Shown here in pieces: positions 16,344-24,725 of a DNA stretch of 64,000 nucleotides (its first letter is position 1; every line of letters begins with the position of its first letter). The position numbers and the translations under genes are program-made. Location: the NCBI GenBank assembly GCA_017533825.1, contig JAFWIE010000076.1, positions 1-64,000 of the forward strand, read 5' to 3'. This DNA is from Atopobiaceae bacterium. GTDB taxonomy: Bacteria > Actinomycetota > Coriobacteriia > Coriobacteriales > Atopobiaceae. The notes under the pieces are model-generated. The model was given only the letters and a program-made list of their open reading frames with translations, made no database searches and was not told where the DNA came from.

Positions 16344-18020
16344 TTACAGCTGCTCGTCTTGGATAATCTGAATTGCGCTCATCAGAGCCGGGATGACCTG
16401 CTTCTTGCGGCTGACCACGCCGGGCAGTATGGCTCTGCCGTTCTTGGACTTGATGTTGAAGGCGCGCTTGACGAGCTGCTGTGCGTTGCCGCCCCAATAC
16501 AGCATCTCGGTGGTCTGCGTGCGGATGTCCGTGAACATGAAGAAGATCATCGGGATGTCCTTGGCCTTCGCGGCGTCGGCAAAGTACGGTTCGAGCAGCG
16601 CTTCGGCAGCCTTGCGGCTTTTCTTGGTCATGAAGCTTGCCTGTCCGACGCCAAAGCTCACGTTTCCACGGGAGAACATCTTGAAGTCGGAGTTGAATAC
16701 CTCCTCGGCGGTGCGCCCGGTGAGGTCGGCACCTGCGTCAAACATGGCGTCGCTGTACGACTCGGGGTCCTCGCCGCATATCTGGGCGAGAATGCGGCCG
16801 GCATTGACGTCTTCCGAGGTGCAAGTGGGTGAGCGGAAGCAGAGCGTGTCGGAGAGAATGGCGCTCATCATGAGGCCGGCGATGTCGGTGGGAATCTCCA
16901 CATCGTACTCGCGGAACATCTCGTAGATGATGGTGCAGGTGCAGCCGACAGGCTCGCAACGGTAGTAGATGGGGCCAGGGGTCTCGATGGTGCCCACGCG
17001 GTGGTGGTCGATGATCTCCATGATCTCGGCCTCGGCGATGCCGTCGACCGTTTGTGAGAGCTCGGCGTGGTCTACGAGGATGACGTGCTTCTTGTGATAG
17101 CTCAGCATGTTGGCGGAGCCGACTACGCCCATGTAGTTGCCGGCGTCGTCGAGCACGGGGAAGAAGCGATGTTGCGTACGAGCCATGACGCGCTGTGCCT
17201 CGTCGATGGCGGTGTTTACCGAGAAGGACTCGATGCGCTCCTCGGGAATCATCTTTGCGCGTACGGGGATGGACATGGTGATGAGGCGCGACGCAGCGTA
17301 GGTGTCGTATGGCGTGATGATGATGGCACAGCCGCGTTCCTGGGCGAGGTTGCGGATGACGCCCGTGATGTTGGCGCCACAGCACACGACGAGGCATCCA
17401 GCCCCGGCCTCAAGCGCGAAGCGCTGGGTCTCGTAGCGGTTGGTCACAAGAACGGTATCGCCGGGGACGATGAGCCCGTCCATCATCTCGGGCGTAGTGC
17501 CGATGAGGAGCTTGCCGCGGTCGATCACGGCGTTGGGATTGCCTACGACCATCTTGCCGTTGAGGGTGTCGAGCACGTTCTTGTAGCTGGTGCGAGCCTT
17601 GGAGAGGACGAAGGTGTCGAGAATGTCCATGTTTGCGTTGGCGATGTCCTTGACGGCTACGAGCCCCTGCAGGTTGTCGTTGAGGTCGGTGATGCACAGC
17701 GTGCCGTGAACCGTGTCGCGCATCAGATTCCACGCGACGTGCAGGCTGGTCTCGCGTGGGATGCCCTGCAAGGGCGTAATCTCCAAGTCCTTGATTTGTG
17801 GTGCCACACTCGTGATGAGGCGGGGCTCCTTGAAGCCGAAGTGCTTCAACGCAAAGGCTGTTTCTCGGTTGATTGCACCGGCACGGCGGGCCTCATAGGA
17901 GGTTTCCAAGCCCGCGACTTGGTTCTTGAGATACGCATACGAGATTGCGGCGCAGATGCTGTCGGTATCGGGGTTGAGATGCCCGATTACGTTGACCTTG
18001 CGGATGGCGTCTGGTGACAT
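16344..18020 (-). CDS. ppaC: Second family II pyrophosphatase with CBS/DRTGG insert
   Basis: A 558-residue paralogue of the gene at 10630, clearly alignable over its whole length. It keeps HLNPDTDS, VDHAE, IDHHRVG, SDTLCFRSPTC and SRKKQVIP, so both copies look catalytically competent. The regulatory insert is the more divergent part (for example VTNRYETQRFAL against VTDRVESQRFAL). The ATG at 18020 follows AAGGGGAG; an open frame runs 120 codons further upstream but lacks family similarity. It is transcribed toward the malQ operon. Two copies inside 7.5 kb suggest duplication with different nucleotide responses or expression. Confidence 0.93.
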   Translation of the reverse strand: MSPDAIRKVNVIGHLNPDTDSICAAISYAYLKNQVAGLETSYEARRAGAINRETAFALKHFGFKEPRLITSVAPQIKDLEITPLQGIPRETSLHVAWNLMRDTVHGTLCITDLNDNLQGLVAVKDIANANMDILDTFVLSKARTSYKNVLDTLNGKMVVGNPNAVIDRGKLLIGTTPEMMDGLIVPGDTVLVTNRYETQRFALEAGAGCLVVCCGANITGVIRNLAQERGCAIIITPYDTYAASRLITMSIPVRAKMIPEERIESFSVNTAIDEAQRVMARTQHRFFPVLDDAGNYMGVVGSANMLSYHKKHVILVDHAELSQTVDGIAEAEIMEIIDHHRVGTIETPGPIYYRCEPVGCTCTIIYEMFREYDVEIPTDIAGLMMSAILSDTLCFRSPTCTSEDVNAGRILAQICGEDPESYSDAMFDAGADLTGRTAEEVFNSDFKMFSRGNVSFGVGQASFMTKKSRKAAEALLEPYFADAAKAKDIPMIFFMFTDIRTQTTEMLYWGGNAQQLVKRAFNIKSKNGRAILPGVVSRKKQVIPALMSAIQIIQDEQL

Positions 18021-18139
18021 GGCGCTCCCCTTACGTCGATTGGATACTTCACTGTAGGGGAAATCGTCCGCAAACGTACACGGCCATTCGGCGGATGGGG
18101 AGACATCAATCCGCGGGGGGACGCCATGAGGAAAAACGC

Positions 18140-18145
18140 TACACT
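18140..18145 (+). promoter_or_regulatory. -10 box of the racemase gene
   Basis: TACACT (in CGCTACACT) lies 33 bases before the start codon at 18178. No clear -35 is seen. Confidence 0.35.
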
Positions 18146-18177
18146 GATTCGGACCGAACTGACGGATGGAGTGTGGC

Positions 18178-18882
18178 ATGGACAAGCCGGTTTTGGGCAT
18201 TCTCGGAGGGGTGGGGCCGCTGGCCACCGCGCTTCTGATGCGTATGGTCATCGAGAAGACCCCTGCGCGGACCGACCAAGAGAACATACCGATGATTGTC
18301 TTCAACGATCCCCAGATTCCCGATCGCACGGCCCACATCCTCGACCGCACGAAGCCCGACCCGCTGCCAGAGATGGCCAAGGTAGCGCGGTGGTTGCAGG
18401 ACGCCGGTGCCGACTACATTGCCATCGCTTGCAACACGGCCCACTTCTACTATGACGGCATCGCGGGGGTCGTAGACGTACCGGTGCTGAACATCATGGA
18501 CGAGACGGCGCAGGCGGTGTGCGCCTCGGCACCTGAGGTCACGCGCGTAGGCCTCATGGCGACGGAGGGCACGGTGGCCTCGGGCGTCTTCGAATCGTGT
18601 TTTGCGGAGCGAGGCGTGCAGCTCGTGGTGCCCAACGCGCGTGACCAGCGCCTGCTCAACGAGCTCATATACGGACAGGTCAAGGCCAATAGGCCGTACC
18701 ATCCCGTGGACTTGCTCAACATCGCGCGACGTCTGCGAGGCCAGCGCTGTGACGCGGTCGTGGTGGGTTGTACCGAGCTTTCGGTCATCAATCACGATCT
18801 GCCGTCCGTTGAGCGTCCCGCGTGGCTCTACGATTCGCTCGACATTCTCGCCACGCGGTGCGTGGAGATCGCAAAGGGATAG
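18178..18882 (+). CDS. Aspartate/glutamate racemase family protein
   Basis: A 234-residue cofactor-independent amino-acid racemase of the aspartate racemase/YgeA-RacX group. The two catalytic cysteines are present in ACNTAHF (Cys85) and VVGCTELSVI (Cys198), and the N-terminal GILGGVGPLAT substrate loop is typical. The start at 18178 follows GGAG at good spacing. It stands alone between the second pyrophosphatase and the fructose operon. It may supply a D-amino acid for peptidoglycan or the surface modification seen elsewhere in the window; which amino acid cannot be decided, and no alanine racemase is in view. Confidence 0.87.
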   Translation: MDKPVLGILGGVGPLATALLMRMVIEKTPARTDQENIPMIVFNDPQIPDRTAHILDRTKPDPLPEMAKVARWLQDAGADYIAIACNTAHFYYDGIAGVVDVPVLNIMDETAQAVCASAPEVTRVGLMATEGTVASGVFESCFAERGVQLVVPNARDQRLLNELIYGQVKANRPYHPVDLLNIARRLRGQRCDAVVVGCTELSVINHDLPSVERPAWLYDSLDILATRCVEIAKG

Positions 18883-18908
18883 GGAACCGCTGATTTGCGG
18901 GGTCCCAA

Positions 18909-18940
18909 AAGGCGTCCCCGTAGGCAGGGGGCGTCGCCTT
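18909..18940 (+). terminator. Possible racemase terminator
   Basis: AAGGCG (18909-18914) pairs with CGCCTT (18935-18940), with an inner C/G-rich stem. No T tract follows, so this is a weak call. Apart from this and the fruA terminator, nothing is seen in 18883-19093. Confidence 0.3.
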
Positions 18941-19034
18941 AGCGGGGTCCGTTGGCGGTTTTCCTCATGGATGGTCTGCTTGGAGCTGCCCCAATTGATT
19001 CCGAATGTCCCAATGGGATTCTGATGCTCCTAAA

Positions 19035-19067
19035 AACGAGGCCCGGAGGCGCGAACGCCTCCGGGCC
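19035..19067 (-). terminator. Terminator of the fructose operon
   Basis: A perfect 12-bp GC-rich stem (19040-19051 with 19056-19067) with a CGAA tetraloop is followed on the minus strand by CGTTTTTAG, 27 bp beyond the fruA stop. This is a textbook intrinsic terminator. Confidence 0.9.
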
Positions 19068-19093
19068 AAGAAAGGTGTGCTCTAGTGCGTGCG

Positions 19094-21055
19094 TTACTGC
19101 TCGACGGGCTTCTTGAGGAAGGAGATGAGCAGGGCGCCCACGACGGAGCCGGCTGCGATGGCAACGAGCCACATGATGGGGTTGCCGATGACTGCGATTA
19201 CCCAAGCGCCACCGTGCGGTGCGGGGCTGTAGCAACCAAAGAGAGCCGAGAGGCCACCGGCGACGGCGGAGCCAACCACGCAGGTCGGGATGACGTGACC
19301 GGGGTCAGCGGCCGCGAAGGGGATGGCGCCCTCAGAGATGAAGGACAGGCCCATGATGTAGTTGACGAGACCCGCGTCGCGATCCTGCTTGGACCACTTG
19401 TCCTTGAAGAAGGTGGTGGAGAGAGCGATCACCAGAGGCGGAACCATGCCGCCAGCCATGCATGCGGCCATGACCTGCTGGCCTGCGCTGCCAAGGGCGG
19501 CGTCGGCGAGGAGGCCGGTGGAGAAGACGTAAGCAGCCTTGTTGAAGGGGCCACCGAAGTCGATGGACATCATGCCGCCGACGACTGCGCCGAGAAGGAC
19601 GATGTTCGCACCCTGCATGGAGCTGAGCCAGCCGTTGATGGCGGTGTTGATGGCGCCGAAGATCGGGTTGAGCAGGTACATGACGCCACCCGTGGCGAGG
19701 ATGCCCAGCAGCGGGTAGAGCAAGATCGGCTTGATGCCCTCAAGCGACTCGGGCAGCTTGTCGCACAGCTTCTCGATGTAGAGCGTGAGGTAACCAGCGA
19801 GGAAGCCAGCGCCGAGTGCGGCGATGAAGCCGCCAGATACGCACACGGAAGCGTCAAAGTCAGGAGCGGTGGCGAGGAATGCCATGTTGATGCCGGACTT
19901 GGCAAAGAGGCCGCCTACGACGCCGGGGGCGAGGCCAGGACGGTCGGCGATGGACATGGCGATGTAGCCTGCGAGGATCGGCAGCATCATGCCGAAGGCC
20001 TCTTCGCCGATCTTCTTGAAGAAGGCGGCGACGGCGGTGGAGGAACCATAGGCGCCGGTGCCGGCTGCGCCCATGTCTACGAGGAATGCAAGTGCGGTGA
20101 TGATGCCGCCGCCGATGACGAAGGGCAGCATGTGGCTGACGCCGTTCATGAGGTGCTTGTAGATCTGCGATCCGACGGACTCGGCCTCACCGGAGGTCGC
20201 GTCGGCGGAGGCGACGGTGCCTTCCTGTACGGGAGCCTCGTGGTTGAGGATGATGTTGATCAGGCGCTCGGGCTCATTGATGCCGGCGGAGACGTTGGTG
20301 GAGTACACCTGCTTGCCCGCGAAGCGAGCACGATCGACGTTCTTGTCGGCAGCGATGATGATGCCCTCGCAGTTCGCGATTTCCTCAGCGGTGAGGATGT
20401 TCTTTGCGCCTGCAGAGCCCTGGGTCTCGGCCTTGAGGACGATGCCCATCTCGGCGGCCTTCTTCTCGAGGTTCTCGGCTGCCATGTAGGTGTGGGCGAT
20501 GCCGGTGGGGCAGGCGGTGATGGCCAGAATCTTGGGATAGTTTCCTGCGCTCGCCTGAGCTGCCTGGGCGGCCTGCTTCGCGGAAGCCTCAGCGTCGCGT
20601 GCGGCCTCTGCGTCGTCGATGACCTTGAGGAACTCCTGCGGGGTCTTCGCGGAGCGCAGAGCGTTGGCGAAGTCCTCATGCATGAGCATGGCGGAGAGGT
20701 TCGCGAGCATCTCGAGGTGCGTGTTTGCCTCGCCGTCGGGTGCGGCGATCATGAACACGAGGTCGGCCTTCTCGCCGTCGGGGGCGTTCCAGTCAACGCC
20801 GCCGGGGATCGTCATGGCCGCAAGTCCAGGATTCTTGACGGCGGCGACCTTGGCGTGCGGGATGGCGATGCCGTCGCCAACTGCGGTGGAGAACTCCTTC
20901 TCGCGTGCGAGGATGCCCTCCTTGTAAGCTCCCTTGTCGTTGAGGTTGCCGGAGGCGTCTTGCAACGCTACCAGCTGATCGATGGCATCCATCTGGCTCG
21001 AGGCATTGGCCCCGACCTTAATGCCGTCGACTTTGAGCAAGTCAGTGATCTTCAC
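19094..21055 (-). CDS. fruA: Fructose PTS transporter, EIIABC fused
   Basis: A 653-residue PTS permease with three domains in order. IIA (about 1-150) has the phospho-His motif GIAIPHAK (His67). IIB (about 172-275) has the phospho-Cys motif ITACPTGIAHTYMAAE (Cys182). A polytopic IIC (about 305-650) contains SPAPHGGAW. An Ala-rich linker (DAEASAKQAAQAAQASA) joins IIA to IIB. It imports fructose as fructose-1-phosphate, the substrate of the adjacent FruK. The start is GTG at 21055 with GGGAG upstream. HPr and EI are not in the window. The fruK stop is 128 bp upstream on the same strand, so cotranscription is likely. Confidence 0.95.
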   Translation of the reverse strand: MKITDLLKVDGIKVGANASSQMDAIDQLVALQDASGNLNDKGAYKEGILAREKEFSTAVGDGIAIPHAKVAAVKNPGLAAMTIPGGVDWNAPDGEKADLVFMIAAPDGEANTHLEMLANLSAMLMHEDFANALRSAKTPQEFLKVIDDAEAARDAEASAKQAAQAAQASAGNYPKILAITACPTGIAHTYMAAENLEKKAAEMGIVLKAETQGSAGAKNILTAEEIANCEGIIIAADKNVDRARFAGKQVYSTNVSAGINEPERLINIILNHEAPVQEGTVASADATSGEAESVGSQIYKHLMNGVSHMLPFVIGGGIITALAFLVDMGAAGTGAYGSSTAVAAFFKKIGEEAFGMMLPILAGYIAMSIADRPGLAPGVVGGLFAKSGINMAFLATAPDFDASVCVSGGFIAALGAGFLAGYLTLYIEKLCDKLPESLEGIKPILLYPLLGILATGGVMYLLNPIFGAINTAINGWLSSMQGANIVLLGAVVGGMMSIDFGGPFNKAAYVFSTGLLADAALGSAGQQVMAACMAGGMVPPLVIALSTTFFKDKWSKQDRDAGLVNYIMGLSFISEGAIPFAAADPGHVIPTCVVGSAVAGGLSALFGCYSPAPHGGAWVIAVIGNPIMWLVAIAAGSVVGALLISFLKKPVEQ

Positions 21056-21183
21056 GTGCTGCTCCCTTCTGTCTTTCCTTCCCTTACAACTTGCCTTGCT
21101 ATGTCCAGACCGGCAAGCCGGTCGCGGATCCTACTCGGTGACCGCGAACCCACAGTGGAGTCGCGGTTGCGTGGTTGAGGGCT

Positions 21184-22086
21184 TTACAGCGTAGCCAGCA
21201 ATGCCTCAACCTCGGGACGCGTGGCCAGGTCGGGCGAGAACGCGCTCGCGGAGCCGGTGCACAGGCCCATGCGGAATGCCTTCTCGTAGTCACCCGTCTC
21301 GATGGTGCCTGCGACGAAGCCGGCGACCATGGAGTCGCCCGCGCCCACGGAGTTTACCACGGTACCCTTGGGGGCCTCGCTCATGGCGACCTCACCGTTC
21401 TCGCTCACAAAGACGGCGCCTTCGCCGGCCATGGAGATGAGCACGTTGCGTGCGCCCTGCTCCTGGAGCTTCTTGGCGTAGGGGACGACCTCGTCCTTGG
21501 TGGTGAGCTTCACGCCAAAGATGTCGCCAAGCTCGTGGTTGTTGGGCTTGATGACGAAGGGATGATACTTGAGTACGCGGGTGAGGAGGTCGCGCTCGGC
21601 GTCGACAGCGATGTTGATGCCGCGGCCGTCGAGACGGCTCATGATGCGCTCGTACATGTCGCCAGGAAGCGTCGACGGAACGCTGCCGGCAATCACGAGG
21701 TAGTCGCCCTCCTTGAGCTCATCGAGCTTGGCGTAGAGCGACTCGATGTCTGCATCGGTAATCTGGGGCCCGAGGCCGTTGATCTCGGACTCCTCATTGG
21801 ACTTCACCTTGACGTTGATGCGGCTCATGCCCTCTGCGACTTCGATGAAGTCGCAGGTGACGCCGTACTGCTCCATCTCGGCGGCAATCTCGCGGCCGGT
21901 GAATCCAGCCATGAAGCCGAGGGCGGTGTTGTCGTGGCCGAGGTTCTTGAGCACGATGGAAACGTTGATGCCCTTGCCCCCGGGAAGGATGTTCTCGTAG
22001 TAAACGCGGTTGACCGCACCCAGCTTGAGGTCCTTCACGCGGACTATGTAGTCCAAGGACGGGTTGAACGTGACAGTGTAGATCAT
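21184..22086 (-). CDS. fruK: 1-phosphofructokinase
   Basis: A 300-residue PfkB/ribokinase-family sugar kinase. The N-terminal TFNPSLDYIV and GGKGINVSIVLKNLG motifs and the C-terminal anion-hole/catalytic motif VNSVGAGDSMVAGF identify the 1-phosphofructokinase/tagatose-6-phosphate kinase group; context with fruA and fruR fixes FruK. It converts fructose-1-phosphate to fructose-1,6-bisphosphate. The ATG is preceded by AGAAGGAGG, one of the strongest ribosome sites in the window. It is the first gene after the operator-promoter at 22116-22170. Confidence 0.94.
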   Translation of the reverse strand: MIYTVTFNPSLDYIVRVKDLKLGAVNRVYYENILPGGKGINVSIVLKNLGHDNTALGFMAGFTGREIAAEMEQYGVTCDFIEVAEGMSRINVKVKSNEESEINGLGPQITDADIESLYAKLDELKEGDYLVIAGSVPSTLPGDMYERIMSRLDGRGINIAVDAERDLLTRVLKYHPFVIKPNNHELGDIFGVKLTTKDEVVPYAKKLQEQGARNVLISMAGEGAVFVSENGEVAMSEAPKGTVVNSVGAGDSMVAGFVAGTIETGDYEKAFRMGLCTGSASAFSPDLATRPEVEALLATL

Positions 22087-22115
22087 GCAAAACCTCCTTC
22101 TCCCATGAATTACGT

Positions 22116-22170
22116 ATCTTACATGCTAACAGATTATGACGTCAAAAACAATCAAAAACAGGCAAAAGCA
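22116..22170 (-). promoter_or_regulatory. fruK promoter with triple direct-repeat operator
   Basis: On the minus strand, TTGACG (22140-22145), an 18-bp spacer and TAAGAT (22116-22121) form a promoter 30 bases upstream of fruK. Three decamers in exact 10-bp register (22141-22150, 22151-22160, 22161-22170; consensus TGYTTTTGMY on the minus strand) run into the -35. Same-face tandem direct repeats are a plausible binding array for the DeoR-type FruR encoded just upstream. Confidence 0.72.
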
Positions 22171-22292
22171 ACCATTTGGAGGAGCAACTACCGTTCGGGG
22201 GCACGGGGGAACCGCCCCCCTCTAGAGCAGTGTCGATTGTGCCGGGAGAAGGGAGTCCGTCCATGCCCCGAAATGACTCCGTGTGTGTATCA

Positions 22293-23051
22293 TTACCCCG
22301 CGACGACCTCTTCGATATTGCCGACGCTTCTGATAGAGCGTACTTCCTCGGGAAGGCGATCGGTTATGACCTTCGCGTCCGAGAAGTCGGCGAAGGTGAT
22401 GAGGGAGCGCTTGTCGAACTTGCTGGAGTCACACAGCACATAGGGACGCATGGTGTGCTCGAGGGACATCTGCTTGACGGCAGCCTCGCTGAACTCGGGC
22501 GTGGTGAACCCTGATTCCAAGTCGGCGCCGTTTGTGCCCCAGAATCCGAGCGTGAAGTGATAGCGGCGGATGGCGTTGACGGTCTCTGCACCGACGAGCA
22601 CCTCGGTGACGGGCTTGATCTCGCCACCAGGCAACAGGGTGCGACAACCCTTGGCGAGCAGGTGCTGCGCATGTGGCAGTGAGTTGGTGAGGTAGATGGC
22701 GCGTGTTTCGGAGATGGCTTCCACCAGACACTCGGTGGTGGTGCCGCCATCGATGAAGACGAAGTCATCGGGAGTGATGAGGCGTGCGGCATAGGTGGCA
22801 ATCGCGCGCTTCTTCTCGATGTGGAGGGTTTGCCGTCCGGCGAATGGCTGGTCGACAATTACGTAGTCCCCGTGGAGGCTCGTCGCCCCTCCGTGGACCT
22901 TGTTGAGCTTGCCCATGCGGTCGAGCTTGCGAAGGTCGCGGCGAATGGTGGACTCGGACGCGTCCAGCTCGTACATGAGTTGGACGACGGAGATTGCACC
23001 ACGTTTGTTAACGAGGTCCGTGATGCGCGCCAGTCGTTCTTCTGCCAGCAC
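22293..23051 (-). CDS. fruR: DeoR-family regulator of the fructose operon
   Basis: A 252-residue DeoR/GlpR-type repressor. The N-terminal winged helix-turn-helix (AEERLARITDLV ... ESTIRRDLRKLD, about residues 3-55) is followed by the DeoR sugar-phosphate sensor domain with VFIDGGTTTECLVE. The start is taken as GTG at 23051, which has AAGGAG six bases upstream and matches the usual family N-terminus; an ATG at 23069 would add six residues with a poorer site. Family knowledge suggests fructose-1-phosphate as inducer. It is upstream of fruK on the same strand with a 206-bp gap containing the operator. Confidence 0.9.
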   Translation of the reverse strand: MLAEERLARITDLVNKRGAISVVQLMYELDASESTIRRDLRKLDRMGKLNKVHGGATSLHGDYVIVDQPFAGRQTLHIEKKRAIATYAARLITPDDFVFIDGGTTTECLVEAISETRAIYLTNSLPHAQHLLAKGCRTLLPGGEIKPVTEVLVGAETVNAIRRYHFTLGFWGTNGADLESGFTTPEFSEAAVKQMSLEHTMRPYVLCDSSKFDKRSLITFADFSDAKVITDRLPEEVRSIRSVGNIEEVVAG

Positions 23052-23125
23052 TCTGTGCTCCTTCCACATGCCTTGCACGCTCACTATAGCACCGCATACG
23101 TCACGAATGACCAAAATCTGCCACA

Positions 23126-23145
23126 TCCGACCACGAGTGGTCGGA
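23126..23145. promoter_or_regulatory. 20-bp perfect palindrome between fruR and the MBOAT gene
   Basis: TCCGACCAC-GA-GTGGTCGGA is a perfect 9+2+9 inverted repeat in the 215-bp divergent gap. Without a T tract it looks like a dimeric-regulator operator rather than a terminator. The regulator is unknown. Confidence 0.45.
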
Positions 23146-23198
23146 CGGTGCCACCCGGTGATGGCTTCTCGGCAAGCATGGTGCAAACAGTCAACTAT

Positions 23199-23226
23199 TT
23201 GTAAAAAGCCACATACGTGCTACCAT
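23199..23226 (+). promoter_or_regulatory. Promoter of the MBOAT-DHHW operon
   Basis: TTGTAA (23199-23204), a 16-bp spacer and TACCAT (23221-23226) preceded by TGC give a combined -35/extended -10 promoter about 40 bases before the ATG. Confidence 0.5.
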
Positions 23227-23266
23227 CTAGCCTAATTGTCAACAATGGCCGTAAGGACGCCCCCCC

Positions 23267-24688
23267 ATGGTCTTCTCCAGCTTCATCTTCCTCTTCGTGT
23301 TCCTCGCGCTTCACCTGCTCATCTATGCCTTGGTGCCTCAGCGCGCGAAGAACCCAGTCCTGCTCGCGTCGTCACTCATCTTTTATGCGTGGGGTGGTCC
23401 GCGATACTTGGTGTTGCTTATGGGAGAGACAGCTGCAAGCTGGATTTTTGCTCTGCTCATCCAAGGTGCGCAGACCGAAGGCAGGCGTCGTGCCGCTCTG
23501 GTGGGCGAGTGCGTGGTCATGCTTGGCCTGCTGGGATTCTTCAAGTATACGGGGTTCATCCTGGGCATGGTCCAAGGTGTGTTTGGCGTTCCTTCGGAGA
23601 TCCCCAACATCGTCCTGCCCATCGGCATCTCGTTCTATACCTTCCAGCTCTTGAGTTACGTCATCGACGTGTACCGTGGTGAGGTGGAAGCCCAGCCAGT
23701 CTATTGGAAACTCTTGCTGTACTCTTCGCTCTTCCACCAGTGCATCGCGGGTCCCATCGTGCGTTACAAGACCGTCGCGCACGACATTGACGAGCGCCAT
23801 GCGAGCAGGTCCGACGTGTACCTGGGCGTGCGTCGCTTCTGCATCGGTCTGGCAAAGAAGACGCTGCTTGCCAACGCGTGCGCCGCCGCGGCCGATACCC
23901 TCGTGCCCATCGGCTCGGATGCGCTTGCGGGCCAGGCGGTCTTGGGGTATTGGCTGGGTATGTTGTTCTACATGCTCCAGATCTACCTGGACTTCTCTGC
24001 ATACTCCGATATGGCCATCGGAATGGGCCGTATGATTGGTTTCCACTATCTCGAGAACTTCAACCATCCTTATCTCGCCTCCTCGGTGCAGGACTTCTGG
24101 CGGCGTTGGCACATCTCGCTCTCGAGCTTCTTTAGGGACTACGTGTACATCCCACTCGGCGGAAGCCGTTGTGCGGTGCCCGTCTACATTCGCAACATGG
24201 CCGTGGTTTGGTTCCTCACGGGTCTGTGGCATGGCGCGAGCTGGAACTACATCCTTTGGGGGCTGTACTTCTTCGTGTTCCTCCTGCTTGAGCGCTTCGT
24301 GATCCGCGATCACATGCCCAAGCCCCTCGGTCACGTGGGCGCCCTGCTCGTCGTATTCTTTGGCTGGGTGCTGTTTAGGTTCGAGAACTTCTCGGAGCTT
24401 GCCACCGTCGTCAAGGGAATGTTTGGCTTTGCCTCTGGCGGCCTTGCCAGTCTTTCTGTGCGTACCGTCTTCTTGCAGAACATCTTCCTCATCATTGCGA
24501 GCATCATCGCCTGTACGGATGTGGGTACGCGTCTGCGCAAGTACCTGTTTACCCTTACGCGCGGCAACGATGCCATGCTCACGGCGTTTGGCGTGCTGGA
24601 GGCCGTGGTGCCGCCCGTACTGCTGCTGCTCTCCATGATTTCCTTGGCGGGCGCCAGCTATAACCCCTTCATCTACTTCCAGTTCTAG
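23267..24688 (+). CDS. MBOAT O-acyltransferase, AlgI/PatA-like
   Basis: A 473-residue polytopic membrane protein of the MBOAT family with the classic signatures FWRRWHISLSSFFRDYVYIPLGG and the catalytic histidine in GLWHGASWNYILWG. This is closer to AlgI/PatA than the DltB-like MBOAT at 6323. Such proteins pass acetyl groups from cytoplasmic donors to an extracytoplasmic partner. The partner is probably the DHHW protein that begins 37 bp downstream. The ATG follows AAGGA at slightly long spacing. The target could be peptidoglycan, a polysaccharide or a teichoic-like polymer; the sequence does not say which. Confidence 0.9.
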   Translation: MVFSSFIFLFVFLALHLLIYALVPQRAKNPVLLASSLIFYAWGGPRYLVLLMGETAASWIFALLIQGAQTEGRRRAALVGECVVMLGLLGFFKYTGFILGMVQGVFGVPSEIPNIVLPIGISFYTFQLLSYVIDVYRGEVEAQPVYWKLLLYSSLFHQCIAGPIVRYKTVAHDIDERHASRSDVYLGVRRFCIGLAKKTLLANACAAAADTLVPIGSDALAGQAVLGYWLGMLFYMLQIYLDFSAYSDMAIGMGRMIGFHYLENFNHPYLASSVQDFWRRWHISLSSFFRDYVYIPLGGSRCAVPVYIRNMAVVWFLTGLWHGASWNYILWGLYFFVFLLLERFVIRDHMPKPLGHVGALLVVFFGWVLFRFENFSELATVVKGMFGFASGGLASLSVRTVFLQNIFLIIASIIACTDVGTRLRKYLFTLTRGNDAMLTAFGVLEAVVPPVLLLLSMISLAGASYNPFIYFQF

Positions 24689-24725
24689 TCGTCGGCAGTG
24701 TTTGCGTGTGAGAGAGGCGCGTTTC

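Noticed and set aside
19085..21178. A 697-codon plus-strand open frame
   Set aside because: It is antisense to fruA, which has complete IIA, IIB and IIC motifs. High GC keeps the opposite frame open; its protein is low-complexity with no recognisable motif.
22087..22292. Riboswitch upstream of fruK
   Set aside because: The gap is explained by a promoter, direct repeats and ribosome site close to the start; no conserved aptamer core is visible.
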